A stretch of DNA of 64,000 nucleotides from Bacillus massiliglaciei (GTDB lineage: Bacteria; Bacillota; Bacilli; Bacillales; DSM-1321), in NCBI RefSeq assembly GCF_900098925.1, contig NZ_LT622358.1, forward strand, positions 208,607 to 272,606, given 5' to 3'. This document shows positions 1 through 7,516 of the stretch, one piece after another. The notes below the pieces were generated by a model. The model made no database searches. It saw only the letters and a program-made list of their open reading frames with translations, and was not told the origin of the DNA. Every line of letters starts with the position of its first letter. Position 1 is the stretch's first letter. The position numbers and the translations under genes are program-made.

Positions 1-1
1 T

Positions 2-1889
2 GTGTGCGCCCGGCATGGGTGCAGTCTATAGGGTGAGAGTCCCGAACCATGAAGGCAGTAGTAATGGTTAGCTTAACGCAAGGGTGTCTGTGGTGACGCA
101 GAATCTGAAGGAAGCGAGCGGCAAACCTCCGGTCTGAGGAACACGAACTTCATATAAGGCTAGGTACCATTGGATGAGTTTGCACAACAAAACGAAGTCC
201 TTACTGCCGAAGGTGGTACAGAGTAAATGAAGCAGATAGATGGAGGGAAAGACTGTACTCTTACCCGGGGAGGTCTGATTGGAACGCCAAGTTCCCTTGG
301 TAACCTATCCAGCGATGGACAGCTGAACAATCAGAAGTCAGCCGAGGTCATAGTACCATTCCAACTCGAGATGGAATGGGAAGGACTGAACTATTAGGAA
401 GAACGAGAACTAGGCATATAATTCCTGTATAGAAGCAGACAATCCGAAAGGACTTACTTGAAGGAGGAAGTGGTGAATTCCACAGGGGACTTCATGAGGG
501 TGGAGCAGGAATAACATAATTAGATTTCTACGTTCACGTCGAAAGGAAATATCACATGTTAATGGATCTGATTCTGTCACGGGAAAACTTAATAGAAGCA
601 CTTAAACGTGTGGAGAAGAACAAAGGGAGTCACGGCATAGATGGAATGTCCGTAAAATCCCTACGAAGACATCTCTATGAGAACGGGGAAACTCTTTGTG
701 ATTCATTAAGGGAAGGTACCTATCAACCTAACCCAGTCCGTCGAGTCGAAATCCCGAAACCGAACGGTGGAGTAAGATTACTAGGAATACCTACCGTGAC
801 AGACCGGTTCATTCAACAGGCTATCGCCCAAGTTCTAACCCCACTTCTTGACCCAACCTTCTCAGAACATAGTTATGGGTTTAGACCAAATAGAAGAGGT
901 CATGATGCGGTTCGTAAAGCAAGGGAATATATAAGTGAAGGTTATAGATGGGTGATTGACATGGACTTGGAGAAATTCTTTGATAGAGTCAATCATGATA
1001 AGTTAATGGGGATATTAGCAAGTAGAATCCAAGACCGGCTGGTCTTGAAACTTATACGGAAATATCTCCAAGCAGGAATTATGATGAATGGTGTAGTCTA
1101 TGATGCAGAAGAAGGAACACCACAAGGAGGTCCACTGAGCCCCCTTCTTTCGAATATCCTTTTGGATAAACTTGATAAAGAGTTAGAAAGGAGAGGTCAC
1201 AAGTTTGTCCGCTACGCCGATGATTGTAATATTTACATGAAATCGAAGAAAGCTGGAGAACGAGTGATGAACTCAATTACATGCTTTATTGAGCAGAAAT
1301 TAAAGCTCAAAGTAAATAGAGAAAAGTCAGCAGTTGATCGCCCGTGGAAACGAAAGTTTCTTGGCTTTAGCTTTACGGTCAATAAGAAACCGAAGGTTCG
1401 AATAGCCAATGAAAGTATTAAAAGGCTTAAGGCTAAAATACGGGAGTTAACCTCCCGTTCTAAACAAATTCCTATGGAAGTTAGAATCGAGAAACTAAAT
1501 CAATATCTAACGGGATGGTGTGGATATTTTGCATTGGCTGATACACCAAGTAAATTTAAAGAATTTGATGAGTGGATTAGACGGAGACTCCGTATGCTTG
1601 AATGGAAACAATGGAAGAAACCGAGGACAAGAGTAAGAAAACTCAAAGGTCTAGGTGTCCCTGACCAAAAGGCATATGAATGGGGAAACTCCAGAAAGAA
1701 ATATTGGAGAATAGCCTGTAGTCCAATCTTACACAAAACCCTCAATAACTTGTATTGGAGTCACCGAGGGTTGAAAAGTTTATATAATCGATATGAATTT
1801 CTGCGTCAAACTTAATGGAACCGCCGTATACCGAACGGTACGTACGGTGGTGTGAGAGGTCGGGGGTTAATCACCCCCTCCTACTCGAT
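2..1889 (+). mobile_element. Group II intron, nearly complete
   Basis: The sequence starts GTGTG at position 2, the usual 5' end of a group II intron. About 550 bases of structured, non-coding sequence (domains I-III plus the start of IV) precede a reverse transcriptase gene in domain IV. After the gene comes a domain V hairpin at about 1818-1850, with CCGCCGTA pairing to TACGGTGG. A domain VI stem follows (GGGGG/CCCCC, 1861-1878) and the end is CTACTCGAT, giving a 3' boundary near 1889. The triad before CCGTAT reads CGC, as in some class C introns, but I do not assign a class firmly. The intron ends 24 bases beyond the stop codon of ypuF, which lies on the other strand, so it occupies an intergenic site. 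The 5' exon lies outside the window. Confidence 0.88.
556..1815 (+). CDS. ltrA: Group II intron reverse transcriptase/maturase
   Basis: This 419-residue protein is encoded by the intron. It helps the RNA splice and reverse-transcribes it during retrohoming. The reverse transcriptase domain covers roughly residues 1-290. Its motifs include YGFRPNR, the DMDLEKFFD block, GTPQGGPLSPLLSN and the catalytic YADD at about residues 221-224. The maturase (X) domain follows at about 300-400 (LNQYLTGWCGYF, then YWRIACSPIL). There is no HNH endonuclease domain after it, so target-site nicking would need another route, such as use of replication forks. The ATG at 556 has GAAAGGAAA upstream. All catalytic motifs are intact, so the protein could be active. 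Confidence 0.95.
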   Translation: MLMDLILSRENLIEALKRVEKNKGSHGIDGMSVKSLRRHLYENGETLCDSLREGTYQPNPVRRVEIPKPNGGVRLLGIPTVTDRFIQQAIAQVLTPLLDPTFSEHSYGFRPNRRGHDAVRKAREYISEGYRWVIDMDLEKFFDRVNHDKLMGILASRIQDRLVLKLIRKYLQAGIMMNGVVYDAEEGTPQGGPLSPLLSNILLDKLDKELERRGHKFVRYADDCNIYMKSKKAGERVMNSITCFIEQKLKLKVNREKSAVDRPWKRKFLGFSFTVNKKPKVRIANESIKRLKAKIRELTSRSKQIPMEVRIEKLNQYLTGWCGYFALADTPSKFKEFDEWIRRRLRMLEWKQWKKPRTRVRKLKGLGVPDQKAYEWGNSRKKYWRIACSPILHKTLNNLYWSHRGLKSLYNRYEFLRQT

Positions 1890-1912
1890 TATGTCTTGAT
1901 ATACCCGCCGGG

Positions 1913-2446
1913 TTATGTAAGCTCATTCTGGCTTTTTCTTTTCTGCAGCTGCCGATTCCTTTCCTGGATAATTTCTGTACGGTCCCGAACGGTATGCTTT
2001 TGAACAATCGATTCATCTGACAAGTCGCTCGGTGTATCCCATTCTGCTCCCAGCTGCCGGCAGCGCTCTTTACATTGCTCAAGCAGTTCTGGATCTCTAA
2101 TCGGAAGACTGATGCTTCTGTAAGGCTTTCGAGCTGACATTTCTTCTCTAACCTGCCTCACTAACTCGATAAGGGATTCATGATTCAGCCCAAGATTTTG
2201 GATTTCCTCCTTTTTCTTAAAAAGGTTATGGAAAGCTTTGTCCATTGTTTTGGAGGCCCCTTTATAGTTTCCCCGCCGTTGATGGTAAAGCCCCACTGCA
2301 ATTTGAATAAGTCCTACCCAATGAGAATGGCGGTCCCGCGGTGCCGTTTCTTTCCAATATTCTTCTAAAATTTCATGGCATTCAAAATAGTCCCGGCTTC
2401 CGTGGAAATGTGCCATAAAAGATAAATATTCCTCTGGATATTTCAA
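1913..2446 (-). CDS. ypuF: DUF309 family protein YpuF
   Basis: This 177-residue protein belongs to the DUF309 family; its biochemical function is unknown. The family signature is clear near the N-terminus: HFHGSRDYFECHEILEEYW (residues 13-31), then WVGLIQIAVGLYHQRRGNYKGA (about 43-64), a helical bundle with conserved His and Glu residues. The C-terminal 60 residues are charged and less typical. The ATG at 2446 follows GAAGGTGATAAC on the minus strand, a good ribosome binding site. In B. subtilis ypuF lies next to scpA, and the same neighbourhood is kept here, although the gene points away from scpA. The group II intron ends 24 bases past its stop codon. Confidence 0.85.
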   Translation of the reverse strand: MKYPEEYLSFMAHFHGSRDYFECHEILEEYWKETAPRDRHSHWVGLIQIAVGLYHQRRGNYKGASKTMDKAFHNLFKKKEEIQNLGLNHESLIELVRQVREEMSARKPYRSISLPIRDPELLEQCKERCRQLGAEWDTPSDLSDESIVQKHTVRDRTEIIQERNRQLQKRKSQNELT

Positions 2447-2506
2447 GTTATCACCTTCTTTAATACGTGAATGTTTCGTTTCATTTTACCATAAAGACAA
2501 ATAGAA

Positions 2507-2530
2507 TGGCTGATTGTCACCAATCAGCCA
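2507..2530 (-). terminator. Hairpin after the YjcZ-type peptide
   Basis: A perfect 10-bp inverted repeat (TGGCTGATTG / CAATCAGCCA) has a 4-base loop. It lies 14 bases beyond the stop codon of the minus-strand peptide gene and is followed on that strand by T-rich sequence (ATTCTATTTGTCTTT). The T run is interrupted, so termination may be moderate. Confidence 0.6.
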
Positions 2531-2544
2531 AGTTGTCTAATCTC

Positions 2545-2640
2545 TTAAAACCAGGAAGCACCGACAATTACCAACAAGATGAACAAAACAACAATCAAAG
2601 CGAATCCGCCGCCGTATCCGAAACCAGCATTACCACCCAT
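2545..2640 (-). CDS. YjcZ-like small sporulation peptide
   Basis: This short gene encodes 31 residues. The N-terminus is glycine-rich (MGGNAGFGYGGGFALI), followed by one hydrophobic helix (VVLFILLVIVG) and the end ASWF. That pattern is typical of the YjcZ family of small spore-associated membrane peptides in Bacillus. The minus-strand start ATG at 2640 has an excellent ribosome binding site, AAAGGAGGT, seven bases upstream. A hairpin follows the stop codon. About 45 bases upstream the minus strand reads CATACATT, which fits the -10 element of mother-cell sigma factors, although I see no good -35. The family assignment is from memory of its sequence pattern; a role in the spore is inferred. 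Confidence 0.85.
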   Translation of the reverse strand: MGGNAGFGYGGGFALIVVLFILLVIVGASWF

Positions 2641-2683
2641 AATAAGTACCTCCTTTAAATATCATACTTTCGATTACACTTAC

Positions 2684-2691
2684 AATGTATG
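2684..2691 (-). promoter_or_regulatory. Possible sigma-E/K -10 element of the YjcZ-type gene
   Basis: The minus strand reads CATACATT here, matching the sigma-E -10 consensus CATACAHT, 43 bases before the start codon. No convincing matching -35 element is visible at the expected distance. Confidence 0.35.
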
Positions 2692-2760
2692 GAAAACTGA
2701 GAGAATTGCTTGGGCTTAGGCCTAATAGGGCAAAAACTTTCCGGGCCGGATGGATATCTA

Positions 2761-2789
2761 TTGGATTAAGAGCATGAATCTACTATACT
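2761..2789 (+). promoter_or_regulatory. Sigma-A-type promoter before scpA
   Basis: TTGGAT at 2761-2766 and TATACT at 2784-2789 are separated by 17 bases. The pair lies about 55 bases before the scpA start and no other gene uses it. Confidence 0.6.
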
Positions 2790-2842
2790 AAGTTAATGGG
2801 AACCTGATTCCCAGGCAAAATGATTTAATGTGGGGTTTTTAA

Positions 2843-3610
2843 ATGAGTTATAAAATTAAGATTGATGCTTTCGAAGGTCCGATGGATTTGCTCCTGCATT
2901 TAATCAACCGACTTGAAATTGATATTTATGATATTCCCATGGCCGACATTACGGAACAATACTTAGGATATATCCATACGATGCAGCATTTGGAACTGGA
3001 TGTGGCCAGCGAATATTTAGTTATGGCCGCTACTCTGCTTGCAATTAAGAGTAAGATGCTTTTGCCTAAACATGAAGATGAGCAATTGCAGAATGATGAG
3101 GGAGAATACATGGAGGAGGATCCACGTGACGAACTGGTTGAAAAGCTGCTTGAATATAAGAAATACAAGCAGGCAGCAATAGAGTTCAAAACGCTGGAAG
3201 AAGAAAGAAGTTTGATTTTCACAAAGCCTCCAAGCGACTTATCCGAATTTTCAAGGGAAAATGAAACAGAAAGAAAAGATCTGGACGTCAGTCTGTATGA
3301 TATGCTGAGCGCCCTGCAGAAGCTGCTTAAAAGGCAGAAACTGCAAAAACCGCTGCATACTAAGGTGACAAGACAGGAAATTTCGATTGAAAAGAGAATG
3401 GATGAGATCTTAAGTGACTTAAGAACGTTGAAGGGGAAGAAGAGCTTCTTTGAACTCTTTTCTGAGCCGGTTAAAGAGCATATCGTTGTCACCTTTTTGG
3501 CGGTGCTGGAGCTCATGAAGCTTAATGAGGTCATCGTTGACCAGAATGGAAATTTCTCAGATATATATATAGGTGCAAAAGAAGGTGTGGAATCAGTTGG
3601 AAGTTATTAA
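2843..3610 (+). CDS. scpA: Segregation and condensation protein A (ScpA)
   Basis: ScpA is the kleisin subunit of the bacterial SMC-ScpA-ScpB condensin, which compacts and separates sister chromosomes. The 255-residue protein opens with the family hallmark FEGPMDLLLHLINRLEIDIYD (residues 9-29), which contacts SMC. A helical N-terminal domain runs to about residue 95, followed by an acidic, charged linker. The C-terminal winged-helix domain, about 175-250, contains KKSFFELFSEP and the VVTFLAVLELMKL helix. The upstream ribosome binding site is weak (GTGGGGTT). scpB overlaps its end by 14 bases in my start choice, indicating coupled translation of the two partners. Confidence 0.96.
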   Translation: MSYKIKIDAFEGPMDLLLHLINRLEIDIYDIPMADITEQYLGYIHTMQHLELDVASEYLVMAATLLAIKSKMLLPKHEDEQLQNDEGEYMEEDPRDELVEKLLEYKKYKQAAIEFKTLEEERSLIFTKPPSDLSEFSRENETERKDLDVSLYDMLSALQKLLKRQKLQKPLHTKVTRQEISIEKRMDEILSDLRTLKGKKSFFELFSEPVKEHIVVTFLAVLELMKLNEVIVDQNGNFSDIYIGAKEGVESVGSY

Positions 3611-4178
3611 TTGGAAAGGCATCGCTGAAGCTGTGCTGTTTGCCAGCGGCGATGAAGGTTTAACAGTTAAACAGATAGCGGAAACGCTTGAATTAGATGA
3701 GAATCAAACCAGAGCGATTATTAATGATCTGAAGACTGAATATGAGTCAGAAACCAGAGGGATCCAAATTATTGAAATGGCGGGTGTGTTTCAGCTGGCA
3801 ACGAAAAAAGAACATTCCGCATACTTAAAAAGGCTTGTCGAATCTTCCGGGAACCATGGGCTTTCTCAGGCGGCTTTGGAAACCTTGGCCATTGTGGCGT
3901 ACAAACAGCCGATTACCCGTGTTGAAATTGAAGAAATACGCGGAGTGAAAACAGAACGGCCGCTTCATACGCTTGTATCAAAGGCTCTCGTAAAAGAGGT
4001 CGGCCGGGCAGAAGGGTCGGGAAGAGCATATTTGTATGGGACGACCAAAGAATTCCTTGATTACTTTGGCTTGAAAAGTCTGGATGAGCTGCCACCGCTG
4101 ACAGAAGAAGATACGGAAAGCTTTGAGCAGGGAGAAGCCGATTTATTTTTTGAGAAATTCCAGAACTCTATTGAATAA
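3597..4178 (+). CDS. scpB: Segregation and condensation protein B (ScpB)
   Basis: ScpB dimerises and binds ScpA in the SMC condensin complex. The protein has two winged-helix domains: about residues 1-75 (NWKGIAEAVLFASGDEGLT) and about 85-165 (LSQAALETLAIVAYKQPITRVEIEEIRGV, the family signature). An acidic tail follows. I chose TTG at 3597 because AGAAGGTG lies 10 bases upstream and the residues after it align with the start expected for the family. GTG codons at 3573 and 3585 are in the same frame and would add 8 or 4 residues. Whichever start is right, the gene overlaps the end of scpA, so the two are translated together. Confidence 0.94.
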   Translation: MEVINWKGIAEAVLFASGDEGLTVKQIAETLELDENQTRAIINDLKTEYESETRGIQIIEMAGVFQLATKKEHSAYLKRLVESSGNHGLSQAALETLAIVAYKQPITRVEIEEIRGVKTERPLHTLVSKALVKEVGRAEGSGRAYLYGTTKEFLDYFGLKSLDELPPLTEEDTESFEQGEADLFFEKFQNSIE

Positions 4179-4416
4179 CCCTTTTTTAGCCAAATAAGAT
4201 AATAGTAAGTATTTTGGAGACGCCTTAAATAGGCTGACATAGGAGAAAAATATACAGCCTGCTATTTTGATGAGCTTTGTTACCCTGAGGGCCATAATAA
4301 TGTGAGAGTCCCATTGTCTATAGGGACGGTATTCAGGGAGAAGAGATTCAGTTCTGCTCCTCAGCGATAATCAGATATACAGACATGCATCGATAAAAAT
4401 CTAGGAGGGTTTACGG
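4179..4416 (+). other. Leader region before ypuI
   Basis: This 238-base gap has no credible gene. Several short inverted repeats lie in it: AGGCTG/CAGCCT around 4230-4261 and GTCCC/GGGAC around 4310-4329. None has a T run. I recognise no riboswitch class and no clear promoter. Confidence 0.3.
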
Positions 4417-4905
4417 GTGGGAAATGCTTTCGTAAAGTCGCAGCTTGAAGATGTACAATCTTTTTTAGAAGAGACAGTTGCCGTAATGGAATCGTATTTG
4501 AATGAAGCAACGTATTCAGGGCTCCAGAAAGAACAGCAAGGAGAAGCGGAATATTATAAGGGCCTCCTTTCCAGTCTCAGAAGACTGCTTGTTAATTGTG
4601 AAGCAGGGCTGGAAGCTTGCAGGTCCATTCTAAAAAGCGAAATTTTTCACCAGTCTGCAGCTGAGAAGACACTTTATCGAATTTATCACCAATGCATTGA
4701 AGATTACTTTTCACCGAAATCCGACTTATGGTATGAAGACAGCAGGGCTTCGTATACGGGCCAAAATTTGATTAAATTTCATGGGGATGTGCCTGATAGC
4801 TTGGAGGCTGTGCTGAAAGAGCTGGAAAATGGATTTCAGGCGATGAGGGAAGACTTAGAATATTACGAGACTGATTACAGAACAAAGATGATGCAGTCCA
4901 GGTAA
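4417..4905 (+). CDS. ypuI: DUF3907 family protein YpuI
   Basis: This 162-residue soluble protein resembles YpuI (DUF3907), which follows scpB in B. subtilis. Its function is not known. It is mostly helical and acidic, with two conserved-looking blocks: SQLEDVQSFLEETV near the N-terminus and DLWYEDSRASYTGQN at about residues 107-121. I see no signal peptide, membrane segment or catalytic motif. Translation starts at GTG 4417 after a strong AGGAGGG site. Its terminator has been split by an IS element inserted 22 bases after the stop codon. Confidence 0.85.
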   Translation: MGNAFVKSQLEDVQSFLEETVAVMESYLNEATYSGLQKEQQGEAEYYKGLLSSLRRLLVNCEAGLEACRSILKSEIFHQSAAEKTLYRIYHQCIEDYFSPKSDLWYEDSRASYTGQNLIKFHGDVPDSLEAVLKELENGFQAMREDLEYYETDYRTKMMQSR

Positions 4906-4908
4906 GAG

Positions 4909-4927
4909 AAAAAGCGGCAGGATATTC
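4909..4927 (+). terminator. Left arm of the ypuI terminator, split by the IS
   Basis: AAAAAGCGGCAGG at 4909-4921 is the ascending arm of an intrinsic terminator whose descending arm lies at 6367-6382, beyond the IS. The loop bases TATTC (4923-4927) are duplicated on the other side of the element. Confidence 0.8.
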
Positions 4928-4962
4928 TGAAGTGAACCCAAAAAGTTAGACACTTTATTTAG

Positions 4963-5817
4963 TTAGGCAACCTTGAGGGCATGAACTCGGTAATCAACCG
5001 GGCTCATGCCTTTTAATTTCGTTTTAATACGTTGGTGATTGTAATAATGGATATACTCCTCTAGTTCTTGTTTGAAATGCTCCATGCTGTCGAACTCTTG
5101 TAAATAAAGTAATTCAGATTTTAGTAGCCCAAAGAAATCTTCTATAACGGCGTTATCGAGACAATTTCCCTTTCGGGACATACTTTGTGTAATGCCATGT
5201 GTCTTCAAGGATTGGGAATAGGATTTCATTTGATAATGCCAACCTTGATCTGAATGGAGAATGGGTGTATCTCCTGATTCTAAATGCTTGATGGCTTGGT
5301 CCAACATCTTGTGGACTAACGAATAGGTAGGACGTGACTCTATTTGGTAGGCGATGATTTCTCCATTAAATAAATCAAGGATGGGAGATAGGTACAATTT
5401 TTCACCATATAAATGGAATTCCGTCACGTCCGTCACCCATTTTTCATGAGGCTTGGTGGCCTTAAAATCCCTTTGGAGTAGATTAGGCGCAACCTTTCCC
5501 ACCTTGCCTTTGTAAGAACGATATTTCTTCATCCTTACCATACATTTTAACCCCAGCTTATTCATTAACCGAAGCACTGTTTTATGGTTCACCTTAATCC
5601 CCCGATTACGCAATTCTAAAGTAATTCGTCGATATCCATACCTTCCTCTATGTGAATGAAAGATTTCTTCAATGACAGGCTTGATCTCTGCGTATTTATC
5701 CTGACGCCGAAAGGCGTTTATCCAATAATAATAAGTGCTCCTTGCGATATTTGCGACAGATAGAAGTAGCTTTAAGTTACATTCTGCCCTTAGTTCGTGT
5801 ACTACTTTCGCTTTTTC
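4963..5817 (-). CDS. IS3-family transposase OrfB (DDE integrase domain)
   Basis: This is the catalytic part of the transposase, about 284 residues when read from the frameshift site. It has no good start of its own near 5817; the first in-frame ATG is at 5613, well inside the protein. Expression is therefore expected by -1 frameshifting from OrfA. The reading begins [14 protein letters not shown], then an HTH_21-like block ([17 protein letters not shown]). The rve integrase domain follows with the DDE residues in [17 protein letters not shown] and [15 protein letters not shown]. The C-terminus ([21 protein letters not shown]) is typical of the family. No frame damage is visible, so the element may still move. 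Confidence 0.92.
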   Translation of the reverse strand, partial: EKAKVVHELRAECNLKLLLSVANIARSTYYYWINAFRRQDKYAEIKPVIEEIFHSHRGRYGYRRITLELRNRGIKVNHKTVLRLMNKLGLKCMVRMKKYRSYKGKVGKVAPNLLQRDFKATKPHEKWVTDVTEFHLYGEKLYLSPILDLFNGEIIAYQIESRPTYSLVHKMLDQAIKHLESGDTPILHSDQGWHYQMKSYSQSLKTHGITQSMSRKGNCLDNAVIEDFFGLLKSELLYLQEFDSMEHFKQELEEYIHYYNHQRIKTKLKGMSPVDYRVHALKVA

Positions 5818-6308
5818 TTGCGAGCTAATTCCTCTTTTTCCTGAACTAAGGCTCTCAACTTTTTTAAATAGGCATTCTCCACACGTAACCGTTCATTTTC
5901 TGCCTTTAAAGCCTCTAACGACCCTTCTTCAAATGGTTTCTTATTTTCTTTCCCCATAGATGGACGCCCCTTTTTCTTTGTTATAAGGGCGTCTACTCCT
6001 CCTGCTTCATATTGGCTTCGCCACTGACTGATGGTAGAAGGAGAAGAAATATTGAATAACGCAGCGGTTTCACGGATTGACGTCCCTTGTTCATTCATAT
6101 ATTCAAGTACTTTCAGTTTATCTTCTGCCGTATAAGTTGTATAGCGTTTTTCAAATGCACGCACTCCATGATGATTATACTGATGAATCCAATTAAGTAA
6201 TACTGATGGGTGAACACCAATGGACTTAGCTATAGTTTTTTGTCCCTCTATTCCTCCTAAATACCTCTGTACAGCTTGTGTTTTCTGTCGTGCTGTAAAT
6301 TTAGCCAT
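5802..6308 (-). CDS. IS3-family transposase OrfA (helix-turn-helix)
   Basis: This 168-residue protein is the DNA-binding half of the IS150-type transposase. It has two helix-turn-helix blocks, at about residues 10-50 ([21 protein letters not shown]) and 60-105 ([23 protein letters not shown]). A coiled-coil/leucine-zipper stretch, about 128-160 ([21 protein letters not shown]), ends in a lysine-rich tail. The A-rich sequence coding for this tail (AAGAAAAAG, 5819-5811 on the minus strand) is the probable slippage site leading into OrfB. The start ATG at 6308 has GGAGGTG upstream. That binding site lies against a perfect 12-bp inverted repeat at the right end of the IS. Confidence 0.92.
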   Translation of the reverse strand: MAKFTARQKTQAVQRYLGGIEGQKTIAKSIGVHPSVLLNWIHQYNHHGVRAFEKRYTTYTAEDKLKVLEYMNEQGTSIRETAALFNISSPSTISQWRSQYEAGGVDALITKKKGRPSMGKENKKPFEEGSLEALKAENERLRVENAYLKKLRALVQEKEELARKKKRK

Positions 6309-6324
6309 ATAAAAAACTGCACCT

Positions 6325-6352
6325 CCAATTGTTAGATGTGTCTAACAATTGG
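6325..6352. repeat. Perfect inverted repeat at the IS right end
   Basis: CCAATTGTTAGA and TCTAACAATTGG form a 12-bp perfect inverted repeat around a 4-base centre. Its outer part is inside the terminal repeat of the IS, and its inner arm abuts the OrfA ribosome binding site. Confidence 0.85.
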
Positions 6353-6363
6353 GGTGCAGTTCA

Positions 6364-6382
6364 TATTCCTGGCGCTTTTTTT
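6364..6382 (+). terminator. Right arm of the ypuI terminator, split by the IS
   Basis: After the TATTC duplication, CCTGGCGCTTTTTTT (6368-6382) complements the arm at 4909-4921: CAGG with CCTG and AAAAAGCG with CGCTTTTT, with one G/G mismatch between them. The T run lies on this side only. Confidence 0.8.
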
Positions 6383-6456
6383 AGGTAAACATATCACTCG
6401 GATGCCTTACATAAAATGAAAAAGAAGATGAATTTTTCGGGACGGGGGGAGCGCGT

Positions 6457-7341
6457 TTGACAGAGTGGAAACCATATGTGCAAGAAGTGCTGGAGTGGAC
6501 GGAAGAGATCAGAGAAATCGTGTCAGAGACAGGGCTGGAGAATCACTCGCTGCTGTCAGGGATTGAACGTTTGAACCTTCTCACAGAAGAATTCCATGAA
6601 AAAGAGCTTTCACAGGAAGATGTCCGCCTGCTAGAAGAAGAAGTGCGCAGTATTTTTGAAGAGGTGCAGGGCGTCTTGAATGAATCATATGGACGCCAGC
6701 CGGATTCAGGGAATTCTGTTCCAGCAGGGGGGCATGTTTTACCGAAACTTCCTTATTCGTACGAAGCGCTGGAACCGGTCATATCGAGGGAAATTATGAA
6801 ACTGCATCATGATGTTCACCATAAAGCCTATGTTGACGGTTTGAACAGGGCGGAAAACAAAATGAAAGAAGCGAGGAGATCCAATGATTTTACCTTATTA
6901 AAACATTGGGAACGGGAGGCCGCTTTCCATGGATCTGGTCATTATCTCCATACGCTGTTTTGGGAAGGGATGTCACCAAAGGGAGGAGGCAGGCCGAAAG
7001 GAGAGTTACTGAGGCAAATAGAAAAGGACTTTGGGAGCTTTCCTGCTTTTCAAAAGCATTTTAGTGAAGCGGCCAAACAAGTGGAAGGAGTAGGCTGGGC
7101 CTTATTAGTCTGGTCGCCGAGATCCAGGCGCCTGGAAATCCTGCAGAGTGAGCGCCATATGATACTGACCCAATGGGATACGATTCCGATTTTGGTGCTT
7201 GATGTCTGGGAACACGCCTATTATCTTCAGTATAAAACGAACCGCGGCCATTATGTAGACCGCTGGTGGGAATTAGTAAATTGGCCGCATGCTGCGGAAC
7301 GCCTGAGTACTGCCAAAAAACTGGATTGGAAGCCGGCATAA
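6457..7341 (+). CDS. sodF: Fe/Mn superoxide dismutase, SodF-like
   Basis: This enzyme is predicted to convert superoxide to oxygen and hydrogen peroxide in the cytoplasm. The 294-residue protein is longer than common SODs (about 200). An acidic, helical extension of about 90 residues precedes the SOD fold, as in Bacillus SodF. The SOD part starts at LPKLPYSYEALEPVIS. Metal ligands can be placed at the His of MKLHHDVHHKAYVDGLN, the His in HGSGHYLHTLFW, and Asp and His in DVWEHAYYLQY. The DVWEHAYY signature is exact. The gene starts at TTG 6457 after a GGGGGGAG site. It is not at this place in B. subtilis. The restored ypuI terminator lies before it. Confidence 0.9.
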   Translation: MTEWKPYVQEVLEWTEEIREIVSETGLENHSLLSGIERLNLLTEEFHEKELSQEDVRLLEEEVRSIFEEVQGVLNESYGRQPDSGNSVPAGGHVLPKLPYSYEALEPVISREIMKLHHDVHHKAYVDGLNRAENKMKEARRSNDFTLLKHWEREAAFHGSGHYLHTLFWEGMSPKGGGRPKGELLRQIEKDFGSFPAFQKHFSEAAKQVEGVGWALLVWSPRSRRLEILQSERHMILTQWDTIPILVLDVWEHAYYLQYKTNRGHYVDRWWELVNWPHAAERLSTAKKLDWKPA

Positions 7342-7383
7342 GGGAGCAATGGTATGCAGAGAAAGCCTCGTTAAACGGCTTCA

Positions 7384-7411
7384 GGCTGTCGGCAAGCCGG
7401 CGGCTATTTTT
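7384..7411 (+). terminator. Terminator after sodF
   Basis: GGCTGTCGGC and GCCGGCGGCT form a GC-rich stem with G-T pairs, followed by ATTTTTT. It lies about 40 bases after the sodF stop. Confidence 0.65.
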
Positions 7412-7516
7412 TATAAAAGCGAATTGATTTGAGTGCCTATAGGAGATGTGCCAGCTTCCGGGTTCGGAGTGCCTCTCTGAAAAGGTGATGAAATAGAATC
7501 TCTCTCAGTATCAAGC

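Larger units (their letters stand above)
4928..6363 (-). mobile_element. IS3-family (IS150-like) insertion sequence
   Basis: This 1436-bp element has imperfect terminal inverted repeats at 4928-4953 and 6338-6363, matching at 21 of 26 positions (TGAAGTGAACCC... against TGAACTGCACCC..., both ending GTTAGACAC). The sequence TATTC occurs directly outside both ends, at 4923-4927 and 6364-6368, and is a target-site duplication. It encodes OrfA and OrfB in overlapping frames on the minus strand, with the DDE transposase in OrfB, as expected for IS3-family elements that make OrfAB by -1 frameshifting. All parts look intact. Removing the IS and one copy of the duplication restores a terminator hairpin for ypuI. 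Confidence 0.95.

Noticed and set aside
1905-1915. ACCCGCCGGGT next to the intron 3' end as a terminator of ypuF
   Set aside because: The stem would be 4-5 bp with almost no loop and no T run, so it is not a credible terminator by itself.
2467-2658. 63-residue plus-strand frame
   Set aside because: It is the antisense of the YjcZ-type peptide gene, which has the real Shine-Dalgarno and glycine-rich product.
2926-3534. 202-residue Ser-rich minus-strand frame over scpA
   Set aside because: It is the antisense shadow of scpA and has no family resemblance.
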